From an uncultured Megasphaera sp. (lineage in GTDB: Bacteria; Bacillota; Negativicutes; Veillonellales; Megasphaeraceae): a stretch of 13,686 bases of DNA. The stretch is taken from NCBI GenBank assembly GCA_900554215.1, contig USGG01000054.1:1-13686 (forward strand). Direction: 5' to 3'. Positions within the stretch are counted from its first letter, which is position 1; each line of letters begins with the position of its first letter. Both the position numbers and the translations under genes were made by a program. Below are positions 6,716 to 13,544 of this stretch, one piece after another. The notes below the pieces were generated by a model. That model saw only the letters and a program-made list of their open reading frames with translations, was not told the DNA's origin and did no database searches.

Positions 6716-7534
6716 TCAGGTCACAGGCTCTACCTGCCCTTCAATTCGCAGCAAATAGTTTTCGTCGTCCTTTTCGGTCAAATAATTGAGCATATCCTCT
6801 TCATATATCTTGCCGCACAGCCTATATCCCAGGGCTTGTACCTCTTTGACAAAGTGCCGGTACGCCTCGGGCAGCATGTCGTACGAATCCTGTATGTATT
6901 TAACGGCGTACAAGCCGGCCGGCTTGACATGGCAGTGCCTGCTGCGGACGGGCTTGTCGATTTTGGAACAGTAATACTGCGTGTAATAGGTCTGAGCTGT
7001 AATAGCCTCCTCCCCGATAATTTCACCGATTGTAAAGGTGTTGTACGTGCGGTGGGCATTGCAGTACTTTATATGATCGCTGATCGCCTCGACGACAGAC
7101 TTTTCATCCTGCTGCTTTTGGCCATCTGTAATGATAAAGTATTCCTCCTTTCGTTCTATCAGCTGAATTGTATTGATGGGGACATGAAGGGACTGGCTCG
7201 TAATATCTATGGTGTTTTTCAAAATACGCCGCAAGCGCCTCAGCCTTTCAATTTCCGCCGCCAGAGCCGTATCCTGCTCCTTGAGCATCTGCAAAAACTC
7301 CGTCGTATTCCGCCGTTCAATATACGCTTTGACTTCGTGTAAGGTCAGCCCTACCTCCTTGAGCACGCTGATTAAATCGAACGTATCCAGCTGGTACAGG
7401 CCGTAGAGGCGGTAGCCGTTCTCGCCTACCCGGGCCGGCTTCAGCAGGCCGATATCATCATAGTGAAACAGCGTGTCCTTTGTCACGCCGCATAAACGGG
7501 CAAATTCTCCCGTTTTTAAGTATCTTTTGGACAT
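6716..7534 (-). CDS. MerR family regulator with a BmrR/GyrI-like effector domain
   Basis: A 272-residue transcription regulator likely to sense small, perhaps cationic or hydrophobic, molecules. Residues 3-70 form the MerR winged helix-turn-helix (YLKTGEFARLCGVTKDTLFH, YDDIGLLKPARVGENGYRLY). Residues about 75-110 form the dimerisation coiled coil. The remaining 160 residues resemble the GyrI/BmrR ligand-binding fold, ending with KDDENYLLRIEGQV. Such regulators unwind promoters with overlong spacers. Exactly such a promoter lies between this gene and the divergent SMR pair, so control of those genes is inferred. The ATG at 7534 has AAGAGGTGAG just upstream. The frame stays open to 7567, but that GTG lies in the operator. 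Confidence 0.9.
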   Translation of the reverse strand: MSKRYLKTGEFARLCGVTKDTLFHYDDIGLLKPARVGENGYRLYGLYQLDTFDLISVLKEVGLTLHEVKAYIERRNTTEFLQMLKEQDTALAAEIERLRRLRRILKNTIDITSQSLHVPINTIQLIERKEEYFIITDGQKQQDEKSVVEAISDHIKYCNAHRTYNTFTIGEIIGEEAITAQTYYTQYYCSKIDKPVRSRHCHVKPAGLYAVKYIQDSYDMLPEAYRHFVKEVQALGYRLCGKIYEEDMLNYLTEKDDENYLLRIEGQVEPVT

Positions 7535-7546
7535 AAAACTCACCTC

Positions 7547-7577
7547 TTGACTATGGTGCTGCACCATACTTTATACT
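7547..7577 (+). promoter_or_regulatory. MerR-type promoter and operator for the SMR genes
   Basis: A -35 TTGACT (7547-7552) and -10 TATACT (7572-7577) are separated by 19 bases, two more than optimal, as in MerR-activated promoters. The spacer holds a perfect dyad ATGGTGC-T-GCACCAT (7553-7567). A second dyad, TATACT-T-AGTATA (7572-7584), covers the -10. This is the expected binding site of the divergent MerR protein. Confidence 0.85.
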
Positions 7578-7634
7578 TAGTATAGCCAATGGAACTAAAA
7601 AAGACAACAGGATTGCAGAAAGGATGTTTTATCT

Positions 7635-8003
7635 ATGAAGAACACCACAGCGTATTGTTGGTCTATGTTGTTTTTAGCGATTATGCTGGAGTTGACAGGC
7701 ACGTCGTCGATGAAGTTCTTTACCATGCAGGGCGGTTCCGAAGGCTATATTACGATGATTTCCTGTATGTTATTGTCTTATTTCGCCCTCAGTAAAGCCG
7801 TCGTCCGCATCCCCATCAGCCTGGCCTATGCCGTATGGGAAGGCGTCGGCCTCATCGGCACGGTATGCATCGCCTGGTCGGTATTTCATGAACCCATGCC
7901 GCCGCTGAAACTATTAGGATTTTTTGTCATTTTGTCAGGACTAGCCATGATTAAGCTGGGCACGTCCCTGCCGGAAAAGGAGGCTGTTTCTCATGACGCT
8001 TAA
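7635..8003 (+). CDS. SMR family efflux subunit, MdtJ-like
   Basis: A 122-residue small multidrug resistance protein with four membrane helices, a proton-driven exporter subunit. It resembles MdtJ of enterobacteria, which with MdtI exports spermidine. The first helix has LELTGTSSMKF with the essential proton/substrate Glu19, and the third helix has AYAVWEGVG with Trp68, both as in MdtJ. It ends with the helix VILSGLAMIKLGT and a short polar tail. An AAAGGA ribosome site lies ten bases before the ATG. It overlaps the next SMR gene by 11 bases, which suggests an obligate heterodimer. The MerR promoter lies just upstream, so induction by a toxic ligand is likely. Confidence 0.9.
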   Translation: MKNTTAYCWSMLFLAIMLELTGTSSMKFFTMQGGSEGYITMISCMLLSYFALSKAVVRIPISLAYAVWEGVGLIGTVCIAWSVFHEPMPPLKLLGFFVILSGLAMIKLGTSLPEKEAVSHDA

Positions 8004-8319
8004 TCTTTTGGGCATACTGCTCCTCATCGGCGCCGTCGGGCTAGACCTGGGCGCCAATATTTGTCTGAAAAAGTCAAATGGCTTTACGCAAAAGATATAC
8101 GGAATCGCTGCTCTCGCGCTCGTCAGTTTGTCATTTCTCTGCCTGGCTCATCTCATCCGCATCATGGATTTGAGCATCGCCTACGCCATGTTCGGCGCTC
8201 TGGGCCTGATTTTGACGACGACCGTAGACGCCCGCTTCTTCGGCCTGCGCATACACCCTTTAGGCATATGCGGCGTTGCGACGATGATTGCCGGCGTCGT
8301 ATTGATTAAACTCGTATAA
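7993..8319 (+). CDS. SMR family efflux subunit, MdtI-like, with Asp at the Glu position
   Basis: A 108-residue four-helix SMR protein, the partner of the upstream subunit. The stretch LDLGANICLKKSNGFTQKIYG parallels MdtI (LEIVANVFLKFSDGF as I remember it). The essential membrane Glu of the family is Asp18 here, and the third-helix Trp is Phe67 (AYAMFGALGL). AAGGAGG lies about nine bases before the ATG, inside the end of the first SMR gene. Paired SMR subunits are usually inserted in opposite orientations. The loops here are short, so I cannot assign topology firmly. The Asp suggests an altered proton affinity in this subunit or a division of labour between the two. Confidence 0.88.
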   Translation: MTLNLLGILLLIGAVGLDLGANICLKKSNGFTQKIYGIAALALVSLSFLCLAHLIRIMDLSIAYAMFGALGLILTTTVDARFFGLRIHPLGICGVATMIAGVVLIKLV

Positions 8320-8323
8320 AAAT

Positions 8324-8385
8324 AAAAAAACGGATTTACCTGCAGTCCGTCGAATCAGACGGCTGCATGGTAAATCCGTTTTTTT
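8324..8385. terminator. bidirectional terminator between SMR genes and peptidase
   Basis: Perfect 17-base arms, AAAAAAACGGATTTACC (8324-8340) and its complement (8369-8385), give an A tract and T tract on either side. The intervening 28 bases can form a second inner stem (TGCAG.CCGTC with GACGG.CTGCA). It serves both convergent genes and lies one base from the peptidase stop. Confidence 0.92.
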
Positions 8386-8386
8386 A

Positions 8387-9370
8387 CTAATAGGCAGGTA
8401 AGCTTTTAGCCGCCGGAATGCCGTAGGCCTGTTCCGCCGTCAGCACAGCGCGGCGTACGGCCTGTTCTACAACGTAGGCGGCAATCGTCCCCGTCGTGCT
8501 GACGTCAGCTTCTACGTCGCCGACGCTCAGGGCGTACAAGGAATCGCCGTCAGCCGTCGTGTTGACCGGCCGGATCGTCCGCACAAAGCCGTTGCTGGCC
8601 AAGGCGGCGATTTTTTTCATGTGACTTTTGTCGAACTTTCCGTTCGTGACGACGGCGCCGATTGTCGTATTGGTCGTACCGGCCGCCGCCCGCAGGGAAA
8701 AGAGCGTATCGTGCATGCCGTATTCTTCCAGCATGACGCGGCGCGTATCGGCAAATCCCGTTCTCTCGTCGTTCAGCATGCCGGCGATGATTTCATTATG
8801 TTCATCCAATACGTCGCCGACGGCGTTGACGACGACGACGGCACCGACCTTCAGCTCGCCGACCTGGACGGCGTACACGCCGAGGCCGGACTTCATCATG
8901 CCTTTAGGGCCGCAGAGCTTGCCCACTGTCGCGCCGGTTCCTGCGCCGTAATTGCCTTCGCGAATCACATGTTTCTCCGATTCGACGCAGGCCGCATAGC
9001 CCATAGCCGCATCAGGACGGACGTTGTCGCCGCATCCCAGGTCAAAAATGCAAGACGCTACGACAAGTGGGACGTTGCAGATGCCCGTCGGAAAGCCGAT
9101 ACCCTTCTCTTCCAGATACTGCATAACCCCGCCGGCAGCGTTCAGGCCGAAGGCGCTGCCGCCGCTTAACAGTACGGCATGAATTTTTTCCGCCGCCGCC
9201 GTCGGATTGAGGAGCTCCGATTCCCGGCTTGCCGGCCCGCCGCCGCGAATATCGACGCCGCAGGGCGCGCCGTCAGGAAATATGAGAACGGTACAGCCCG
9301 TGCCGCCCTGCTCATCCTGAGCGCTGCCGATGCGAAATCCCTGAATATCCTGGAATGCAATTTCTTTCAT
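8387..9370 (-). CDS. P1 family (S58, DmpA-like) aminopeptidase
   Basis: A 327-residue member of the self-cleaving P1/S58 peptidases, whose known members release N-terminal residues, including D- and beta-amino acids, from peptides. Motifs include GGTGCTVL near residue 22, RGGGPASRESELLNP at 42-56, HAVLLSGGSAFGL at 64-76, YGAGTGATVGK at 141-151, and NTTIGAVVTN from 234. In this family the chain cuts itself in that last region, so that a Ser/Thr becomes the N-terminal nucleophile. There is no signal peptide, so it is probably cytoplasmic. The frame stays open upstream to 9535, but the ATG at 9370 has AAAGGAGAAAGG before it and fits the family N-terminus. A terminator hairpin sits directly upstream. 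Confidence 0.92.
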   Translation of the reverse strand: MKEIAFQDIQGFRIGSAQDEQGGTGCTVLIFPDGAPCGVDIRGGGPASRESELLNPTAAAEKIHAVLLSGGSAFGLNAAGGVMQYLEEKGIGFPTGICNVPLVVASCIFDLGCGDNVRPDAAMGYAACVESEKHVIREGNYGAGTGATVGKLCGPKGMMKSGLGVYAVQVGELKVGAVVVVNAVGDVLDEHNEIIAGMLNDERTGFADTRRVMLEEYGMHDTLFSLRAAAGTTNTTIGAVVTNGKFDKSHMKKIAALASNGFVRTIRPVNTTADGDSLYALSVGDVEADVSTTGTIAAYVVEQAVRRAVLTAEQAYGIPAAKSLPAY

Positions 9371-9387
9371 AGCCTTTCTCCTTTCGC

Positions 9388-9418
9388 AAAAAAGCATATC
9401 TGCGCACAGACATGCTTT
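9388..9418 (-). terminator. terminator or attenuator between dcd and the peptidase gene
   Basis: On the minus strand a 12-bp stem (9418-9407 with 9402-9391, one G-U pair) closes a four-base loop and runs into TTTTTT (9393-9388). It lies 16 bases after the dcd stop. The T tract abuts the peptidase ribosome binding site, so it may limit readthrough into that gene. Confidence 0.75.
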
Positions 9419-9434
9419 ATCTCTTTTGCCTATA

Positions 9435-9959
9435 TTATTTCTTCTGGAAATCCTTCCACAGCATGCTCGGCTGAATGCCCGAATTGTTCTGGTATTTGCC
9501 GTGCTGATACGTGTCGTACTCGCCGTCGATGTCATGGTAATAAATCTGGCAGATTTCTACGTTGGGATAGATACGGATCGGCTGGACGCAGAAGATTTCC
9601 AGCGTCCAGTAGCCGGCAAAGCCGACGTCGCCGAAGCCTGCCGTCACGTGGATAAACACGCCCAGACGGCCGACAGACGAGCGGCCTTCCAGCATGGGAA
9701 TATACCCATCAGTCTTCGTATACTCGTTTGTCCGCCCCAAATAGAGCTTATTCGGCTGCAGTACGTAGCCGTCTTCAGGGATGTCGATAATCGACGCTGG
9801 ATTCGGCTTGGCCATGTCCAGCTCGTAGTCATCATATACCATCAGCTGATTATATAACGATAAATTATAGCTGTTCGGATTGACCCGTTCGGGATAAAAG
9901 GGCGTAATGATAATTTCCTTACCCAAATGCTTTACGATTTCCTTGCCTGATAAAATCAT
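9435..9959 (-). CDS. dcd: dCTP deaminase (possibly bifunctional DCD/dUTPase)
   Basis: The enzyme deaminates dCTP to dUTP for thymidylate synthesis. Some family members also hydrolyse dUTP to dUMP. The 174-residue protein shows RVNPNSYNLSL at 25-35, LEGRSSVGRLGVFIHVTAGF at 90-109, and GFAGYWTLEI to residue 122. Ser94, Arg98 and Glu121 fit the catalytic Ser111, Arg115 and Glu138 of the E. coli enzyme by spacing. VTAGFGDVGFAGYWTLEI resembles the archaeal and Gram-positive bifunctional type more than E. coli Dcd, but the activity split is not decidable here. AAAGGTGAAGG precedes the ATG. A TATAAT lies about 35 bases upstream, suggesting its own promoter. Confidence 0.95.
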   Translation of the reverse strand: MILSGKEIVKHLGKEIIITPFYPERVNPNSYNLSLYNQLMVYDDYELDMAKPNPASIIDIPEDGYVLQPNKLYLGRTNEYTKTDGYIPMLEGRSSVGRLGVFIHVTAGFGDVGFAGYWTLEIFCVQPIRIYPNVEICQIYYHDIDGEYDTYQHGKYQNNSGIQPSMLWKDFQKK

Positions 9960-9993
9960 GTTGTGCCTTCACCTTTCCATATGGTATACCAAA

Positions 9994-9999
9994 ATTATA
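9994..9999 (-). promoter_or_regulatory. possible -10 element for dcd
   Basis: A perfect TATAAT lies on the minus strand 34 bases before the dcd ATG. No good -35 stands at 16-18 bases. The nearest TTGTAT is 22 bases away. It sits inside a dyad GGTATA-N9-TATACC (9983-10003), which could be an operator. Confidence 0.4.
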
Positions 10000-10057
10000 T
10001 ACCAAAACAGGCCTCGTCGCCATACAAAACGAGAAAGTATATGCAAAAAAATCATCG

Positions 10058-11344
10058 TCAAAACAGGCTTTCTTTTTTCCGAATATCGACAGCCCGCCGC
10101 GACGCCCTGCCGCCGAAGCAGTCCTGGCCGACTTCGATAAAAAAGGTGACGTACGTCCCCGCCTTGGCGTCCAGCCCCAAGAGGGCATCTCGTTTAAAAT
10201 AATAGGACGGCCCGCCGTATTCCTTAATAAACCCGGCCTGTCCTCCCGGCAAAACGGCCGAGATAAAGCCCTGCTTTTCTTCTTCGCCGTCGTGCCGGCA
10301 CCGTATCCAGAATTCCTGCAGCACTCGGAGCAGCTCCGCCTTACGAGGAATCTGCCCTTCGTACGTCGCGGCCTGCCTGCGCAGAGCCTCCGGCACAAAC
10401 CATCCCCGTTCCTGCCGGAGGCGCAGGGCCAGGGCATAGTGCCGGGCCCGCTCCGTCCGCAAGGCCTCCTGTCCTGCCAGGGAATCGGCAAATTCAGCGA
10501 GGAACTGGACTTTATCGGCCATATCTCCCGGCAGGAGCAGGGCTGCGGCGCCGTATTTTTTCATCTTCCGCAGACTTTTCTGCGCCTGCCCTGCATAAAA
10601 CAGCCCGCGGTATATAATCCAATGCTGCTTATACTGCAAAAGGGCGGAAAATTCTCTTTCCGCACCGCCTATGTCGCCGAGACGAAGACGGCAGAGGGCG
10701 ATGCGATATTTGAGCCAGATATCGTTGTCATAGTGAAATTCTGTAAAAATACGCAGTCCCTCTTCACAGACAGCAATGCAGGCATCATATTCTCCTTTCT
10801 TGACTAATACGCCGCTCTTCAAAGCATACCACCGCTCGCGGTACGACGCGCCGCTCAGCCATTCACCGTCCTTGATGTATTCCTGCGGCTGCGAAGACAG
10901 CCTGTCGGGGTTAAGGAGAGTCAGCCAGGCATCTAATTCTTCGGCCGAAGCCTTTTTCTGCCGTCGCAGCACGTCGATCATCTTCCAGACGGCTCGTTCA
11001 TAAGGAGAATGCGCCGTTTGCCCGGTGTACTTGACAATGGCCTCGACGGCCCGTCGGAAATCGTCTTCGTCAGCTTGTCCAGGCGCAAAGGGACGCACGT
11101 ACAGATAATACAGGCACCAGCCGTATACGTCCCGGATTTGGGCGAAATCGGGAAAGGCGATGATGCACCGGCGGGAAATCTCCCGTCCTTCGGCATACTC
11201 TTTCAGCTTGCTCAGGCTATAGGCGTAGTAGTAATAGTCCCACGGCTCCCATGTATCTATTGCGGCAATTTGCCGGGCGTACATAGCCGCTACCTGGTCG
11301 TATTTCTGTTGGCGGCACCATTGCCGGGCCTGCACTGTGTCCAT
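10058..11344 (-). CDS. TPR protein with a C-terminal cold-shock-like domain, function unknown
   Basis: A 428-residue soluble protein I cannot assign to a named family. Residues about 1-290 are helical with TPR-like pairs, for example YYYYAYSLSKLKEYAEGREI near 38 and the clearer pair LVKKGEYDACIAVCEEGLRI / WLKYRIALCRLRLGDIGGAE near 197-250. Residues about 357-423 resemble a cold-shock OB fold: QGFISAVLPGGQAGFIKEYG carries an RNP1-like GFI, YYFKRDAL an RNP2-like strand, then GTYVTFFIE and GGRASRRAVDIR close the barrel. This suggests binding of single-stranded nucleic acid combined with a protein-interaction scaffold, which is an inference. AGGAGGGCGAAGG precedes the ATG. It starts 65 bases after topB and is probably cotranscribed with it. 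Confidence 0.8.
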   Translation of the reverse strand: MDTVQARQWCRQQKYDQVAAMYARQIAAIDTWEPWDYYYYAYSLSKLKEYAEGREISRRCIIAFPDFAQIRDVYGWCLYYLYVRPFAPGQADEDDFRRAVEAIVKYTGQTAHSPYERAVWKMIDVLRRQKKASAEELDAWLTLLNPDRLSSQPQEYIKDGEWLSGASYRERWYALKSGVLVKKGEYDACIAVCEEGLRIFTEFHYDNDIWLKYRIALCRLRLGDIGGAEREFSALLQYKQHWIIYRGLFYAGQAQKSLRKMKKYGAAALLLPGDMADKVQFLAEFADSLAGQEALRTERARHYALALRLRQERGWFVPEALRRQAATYEGQIPRKAELLRVLQEFWIRCRHDGEEEKQGFISAVLPGGQAGFIKEYGGPSYYFKRDALLGLDAKAGTYVTFFIEVGQDCFGGRASRRAVDIRKKESLF

Positions 11345-11409
11345 CCTTCGCCCTCCTCTGCTATACTATGCGGCGCAGACACTCGCGCCGTATTCCGTCC
11401 CCGGCAGGG

Positions 11410-12286
11410 CTATTTTCCTGACGAGGCGGCATAAATACTGGGAACGCCGTTCACATCGGCGCAGGTCGTGCGGCAGCCCTCCTTGCTGCAGGCCCAAAAC
11501 GGACCGTACGGGCCGCTGCGGCGGACAAAGGTTCCCTCTTTGCAGCGCGGACAAATATACGGCGAACCGTCGCCGGCCGCCGACGCAGGCGGCGCGTCGA
11601 TTCGCTCCGTATGGCGGCAATTGGGATAATTGGTGCAGCCCCAGAAATCGCCGTATTTTCCATGGCGGCGCACCATAGCGCCGCCGCACTGGGGACATAC
11701 CCGTCCAGCCTTAGGCTGCGGCATACCGCCGCCATGCTGAACCGCATCGATGAGCTTGCGCAAAAACAACTCTTGGGCGCCGAGAAAATCGGCCAGGCTG
11801 TCCTTTCCCAGGCTCATCTGATACAGCCTTTCTTCCCAAACGGCCGTTTCATCAGGATACAGCAGCTCATCCGGCAGGGAGTCGACGAGAAGATAGGCCA
11901 TATCCGTCGGTTTCAGATACTTCTTCTTTCCTTCTTCGGCTAAAAATTTCCGCTCGATGAGCTCACCGATAATCGTGGCCCGCGTCGCTTCCGTGCCGAT
12001 GCCCTGCACTTCCTTGAGCTTTTTCTTCAGCGAGTCATCCTTGACGTATTTATAAATTTCCTTCATAGCTTGAAGGAGCGTCGACGAGGTAAACCGCGGC
12101 GGCGCCTTCGTAGCCTTTTCTTCGACCTTGCCGCTGCGGAATTGGACGTCGTCTCCCTTGCGGACCGGCGGCAACTCTCCTTTTTCATCTTCGTCGTCTG
12201 TATCGGACTGATACAGCTCTTTCCAGCCCAACACGACGACAGTCTTGCCGTGGGCGACGAACTGCTCGCCGGCGGCGGCGACGAGG
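11410..12286 (-). pseudogene. topB: DNA topoisomerase III, 3' part (5' part missing at joint)
   Basis: TopB is a type IA enzyme that decatenates DNA through single-strand passage. About 290 C-terminal residues remain. They include GEQFVAHGKTVVVLGWKELY, the conserved GIGTEATRATIIGELIERKF stretch that favours topoisomerase III over TopA, KYLKPTDMAYLLVDSLP, and two zinc ribbons (CPQCGG to GCTNYPNC, and CPRCKEG to ACSKEGC). The TOPRIM domain and catalytic Tyr region are lost beyond the joint with cinA. A GTG at 12234 could look like a start, but the homologous frame runs through it without a break to about 12280. The stop at 11410 is followed by the TPR gene. Confidence 0.88.
12268..12286. other. 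chimeric joint 2 (topB / cinA)
   Basis: CGGCGGCGGCGACGAG in this stretch reads as VAAAGE of TopB on the minus strand and as GGGDE of CinA on the plus strand. TopB similarity ends and CinA similarity begins here. The exact crossover cannot be placed within the GC-rich triplets. Confidence 0.75.
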
Positions 12287-12525
12287 TGCGCCCTGTAGGT
12301 ACCGTTTATCTGGGCGCTGCCCGGAATGGTGTGGCCTGCGTCAAGAAGCTTTTCGTCTCCCGGCCTGACCGTGCGCTGGTGCGCGCCCGGGCCGCACAGG
12401 CTGCGCTGGAACTGGCGCTGCGTCTGGCACAGGGCAAAGTCCCTGCCGGGACGCAGGCCCTCACCGCTGCTCAGCAGTCGGACGACGAAGCGCTGGCCGC
12501 ACTGGATGAGGCGTTCGTCCGGTAA
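12268..12525 (+). pseudogene. cinA: CinA / nicotinamide-nucleotide amidase, C-terminal 85 residues
   Basis: The reading frame gives AGGGDEVRPVGTVYLGAARN, which matches the AGPGGGxxxKPVGTVYxG loop of the CinA/PncC domain that hydrolyses nicotinamide mononucleotide. It continues with DRALVRARAAQAALELALRL, the closing helix of that domain. Everything upstream (the MoCF-like domain, the middle domain and the ESCTGG active site) is missing at the joint with topB. The C-terminal tail after LRLAQGK is longer than in most CinA proteins. The stop at 12523-12525 is followed after 27 bases by a related gene. Confidence 0.8.
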
Positions 12526-12552
12526 AAATCAAAAATGAGGGGTTGATGGGAT

Positions 12553-13485
12553 TTGGCAGAGGAGACCCGCTGTGTGCTGCGCCTGTACGGTGCGCCGCAG
12601 GGGCGGCTGGCAGCCGCTGTGGCGCTGTTTGCGCCCCAATGGAGGGCTGAGGCCCAGTGGAAGAGCCGGGGCGCAGAGACGCTGCTGGCTGTCCATGCGG
12701 ACACGCCCACGGGACTGAAAAAGGCGGCTCAGAGCCTCCGCAGCAGCTTTGGCGCGGACGTATATGGTGCAGGCGATACCAGTCTGGCCGCTGCCGCCGT
12801 GCAGGCGCTGGAAGCCCATGATCGTCTGCTGGCCTGCGGTGATGCCGCCGCCGGTGCGCTGCTGGAATCCCGGCTCGAGAAAGTCCCCGGTGCCGAGAAG
12901 GTCTACGACTTCGGCGCCATGAGCTATGCCGACGCCAAGGTCGGCCCCCAAATCGAAAAGCGCGCCCGGGCCAAGCTCGGCGGGGAAGGGGACAACCCCG
13001 ACCCTGTCCGTCTGGCTCTTTCCCGGGCGCAGGCGGCCCGCCGCATCGTGGGAACAGAGCTGGCCGTGGCCTGTGCCGAGCGGGAAAGCGCCCATGTGCT
13101 GGTGCTCTGCACCAAAAAAGGCTGCTGGCTCCGCACCGTCCCCGCCACTGATAACCCCGGCCTCTGGCTGCTGGATATGGTGCGCCGCGCCGCTGCCGGT
13201 CTGCCGCAGGCCGAGGGGACAGGCTTCCTTCCCGCCGGACAGGCCAAACAGAGCGATCCTCCGGGCCGTTCGCAGAGCAAGGACCCCACCCCAAAGAAGA
13301 AGCATCCTCTCCGCGTTCTGCTGGCGGTGCTGGGGATCCTGGCGCTGGCGGCGTTCGGTGTGGCGTGGTATCTCACGGGCGGCGATCTCGCCGCTCTGCC
13401 CCAGCGCCTGAAGACCCTGCATCTGCCCGAGTGGGTCACTCTCTGGCAGGCCCATGAGCCGAAGCCCGGTGCAAGACTGATATAA
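12553..13485 (+). CDS. membrane-anchored degenerate paralogue of the CinA C-terminal half
   Basis: A 310-residue protein of unknown role. Residues 6-75 (CVLRLYGAPQGRLAAAVALF to ADVYGAGDTS) fit the CinA middle domain (TLRLFGIGES, LGxxVYGxxxxSL). Residues 90-190 fit the PncC amidase domain: ALLESRLEKVPGAEKVYDFG and MSYADAKV parallel GLLAxRLTxVPGASxxFxGG and AYSNExK. The active-site ESCTGG is replaced by CGDAAAG at 95-101, and the AGPGGG loop is absent, so catalysis is unlikely. A polar linker with PKKKHPLR leads to one membrane helix at about 252-274, then 36 residues probably outside the cell. Start is TTG at 12553, the first possible after an in-frame TGA at 12544. The ribosome site is weak. 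It follows cinA directly, as expected of a tandem duplicate. Confidence 0.75.
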   Translation: MAEETRCVLRLYGAPQGRLAAAVALFAPQWRAEAQWKSRGAETLLAVHADTPTGLKKAAQSLRSSFGADVYGAGDTSLAAAAVQALEAHDRLLACGDAAAGALLESRLEKVPGAEKVYDFGAMSYADAKVGPQIEKRARAKLGGEGDNPDPVRLALSRAQAARRIVGTELAVACAERESAHVLVLCTKKGCWLRTVPATDNPGLWLLDMVRRAAAGLPQAEGTGFLPAGQAKQSDPPGRSQSKDPTPKKKHPLRVLLAVLGILALAAFGVAWYLTGGDLAALPQRLKTLHLPEWVTLWQAHEPKPGARLI

Positions 13486-13490
13486 AACGC

Positions 13491-13535
13491 AAAGAAGCCG
13501 CTTCCCGGCAGAAATACGGGAAGCGGCCTCTTTTT
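13491..13535 (+). terminator. terminator after the CinA-like membrane gene
   Basis: Arms AAAGAAGCCGCTTCCCG (13491-13507) and CGGGAAGCGGCCTCTTT (13517-13533) pair with one mismatch around a nine-base loop and end in five T residues. It begins five bases after the stop codon. Confidence 0.9.
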
Positions 13536-13544
13536 ATACAGCAC

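Larger units (their letters stand above)
4635..12286. other. block from a second genome, bounded by two chimeric joints
   Basis: Every gene inside this block has a codon style and base composition unlike the pyr/ftsZ and cinA flanks. Genes at both edges are cut: uvrA-like keeps only its 5' end and topB only its 3' end, while flanking ftsZ and cinA keep only their 3' ends. No transposase, integrase, target duplication or terminal inverted repeat accompanies the edges, so a mobile element is not supported. A misassembly or artificial join is the likeliest cause. Confidence 0.75.

Noticed and set aside
9919..10491. A 190-residue minus-strand open frame overlapping the TPR gene and the dcd start
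   Set aside because: It is Arg/Gly/Pro-rich in a shifted frame of the TPR gene and has no ribosome site or recognisable motif.
4635..12286. A genomic island or transposon
   Set aside because: There is no integrase, transposase, terminal repeats, target duplication or attachment duplicate, and both edges truncate genes of the block itself as well as of the flanks.
12070..12525. A 151-residue plus-strand gene starting inside topB
   Set aside because: Its first 65 residues are antisense of topB. Only the part after about 12268 is real CinA sequence.
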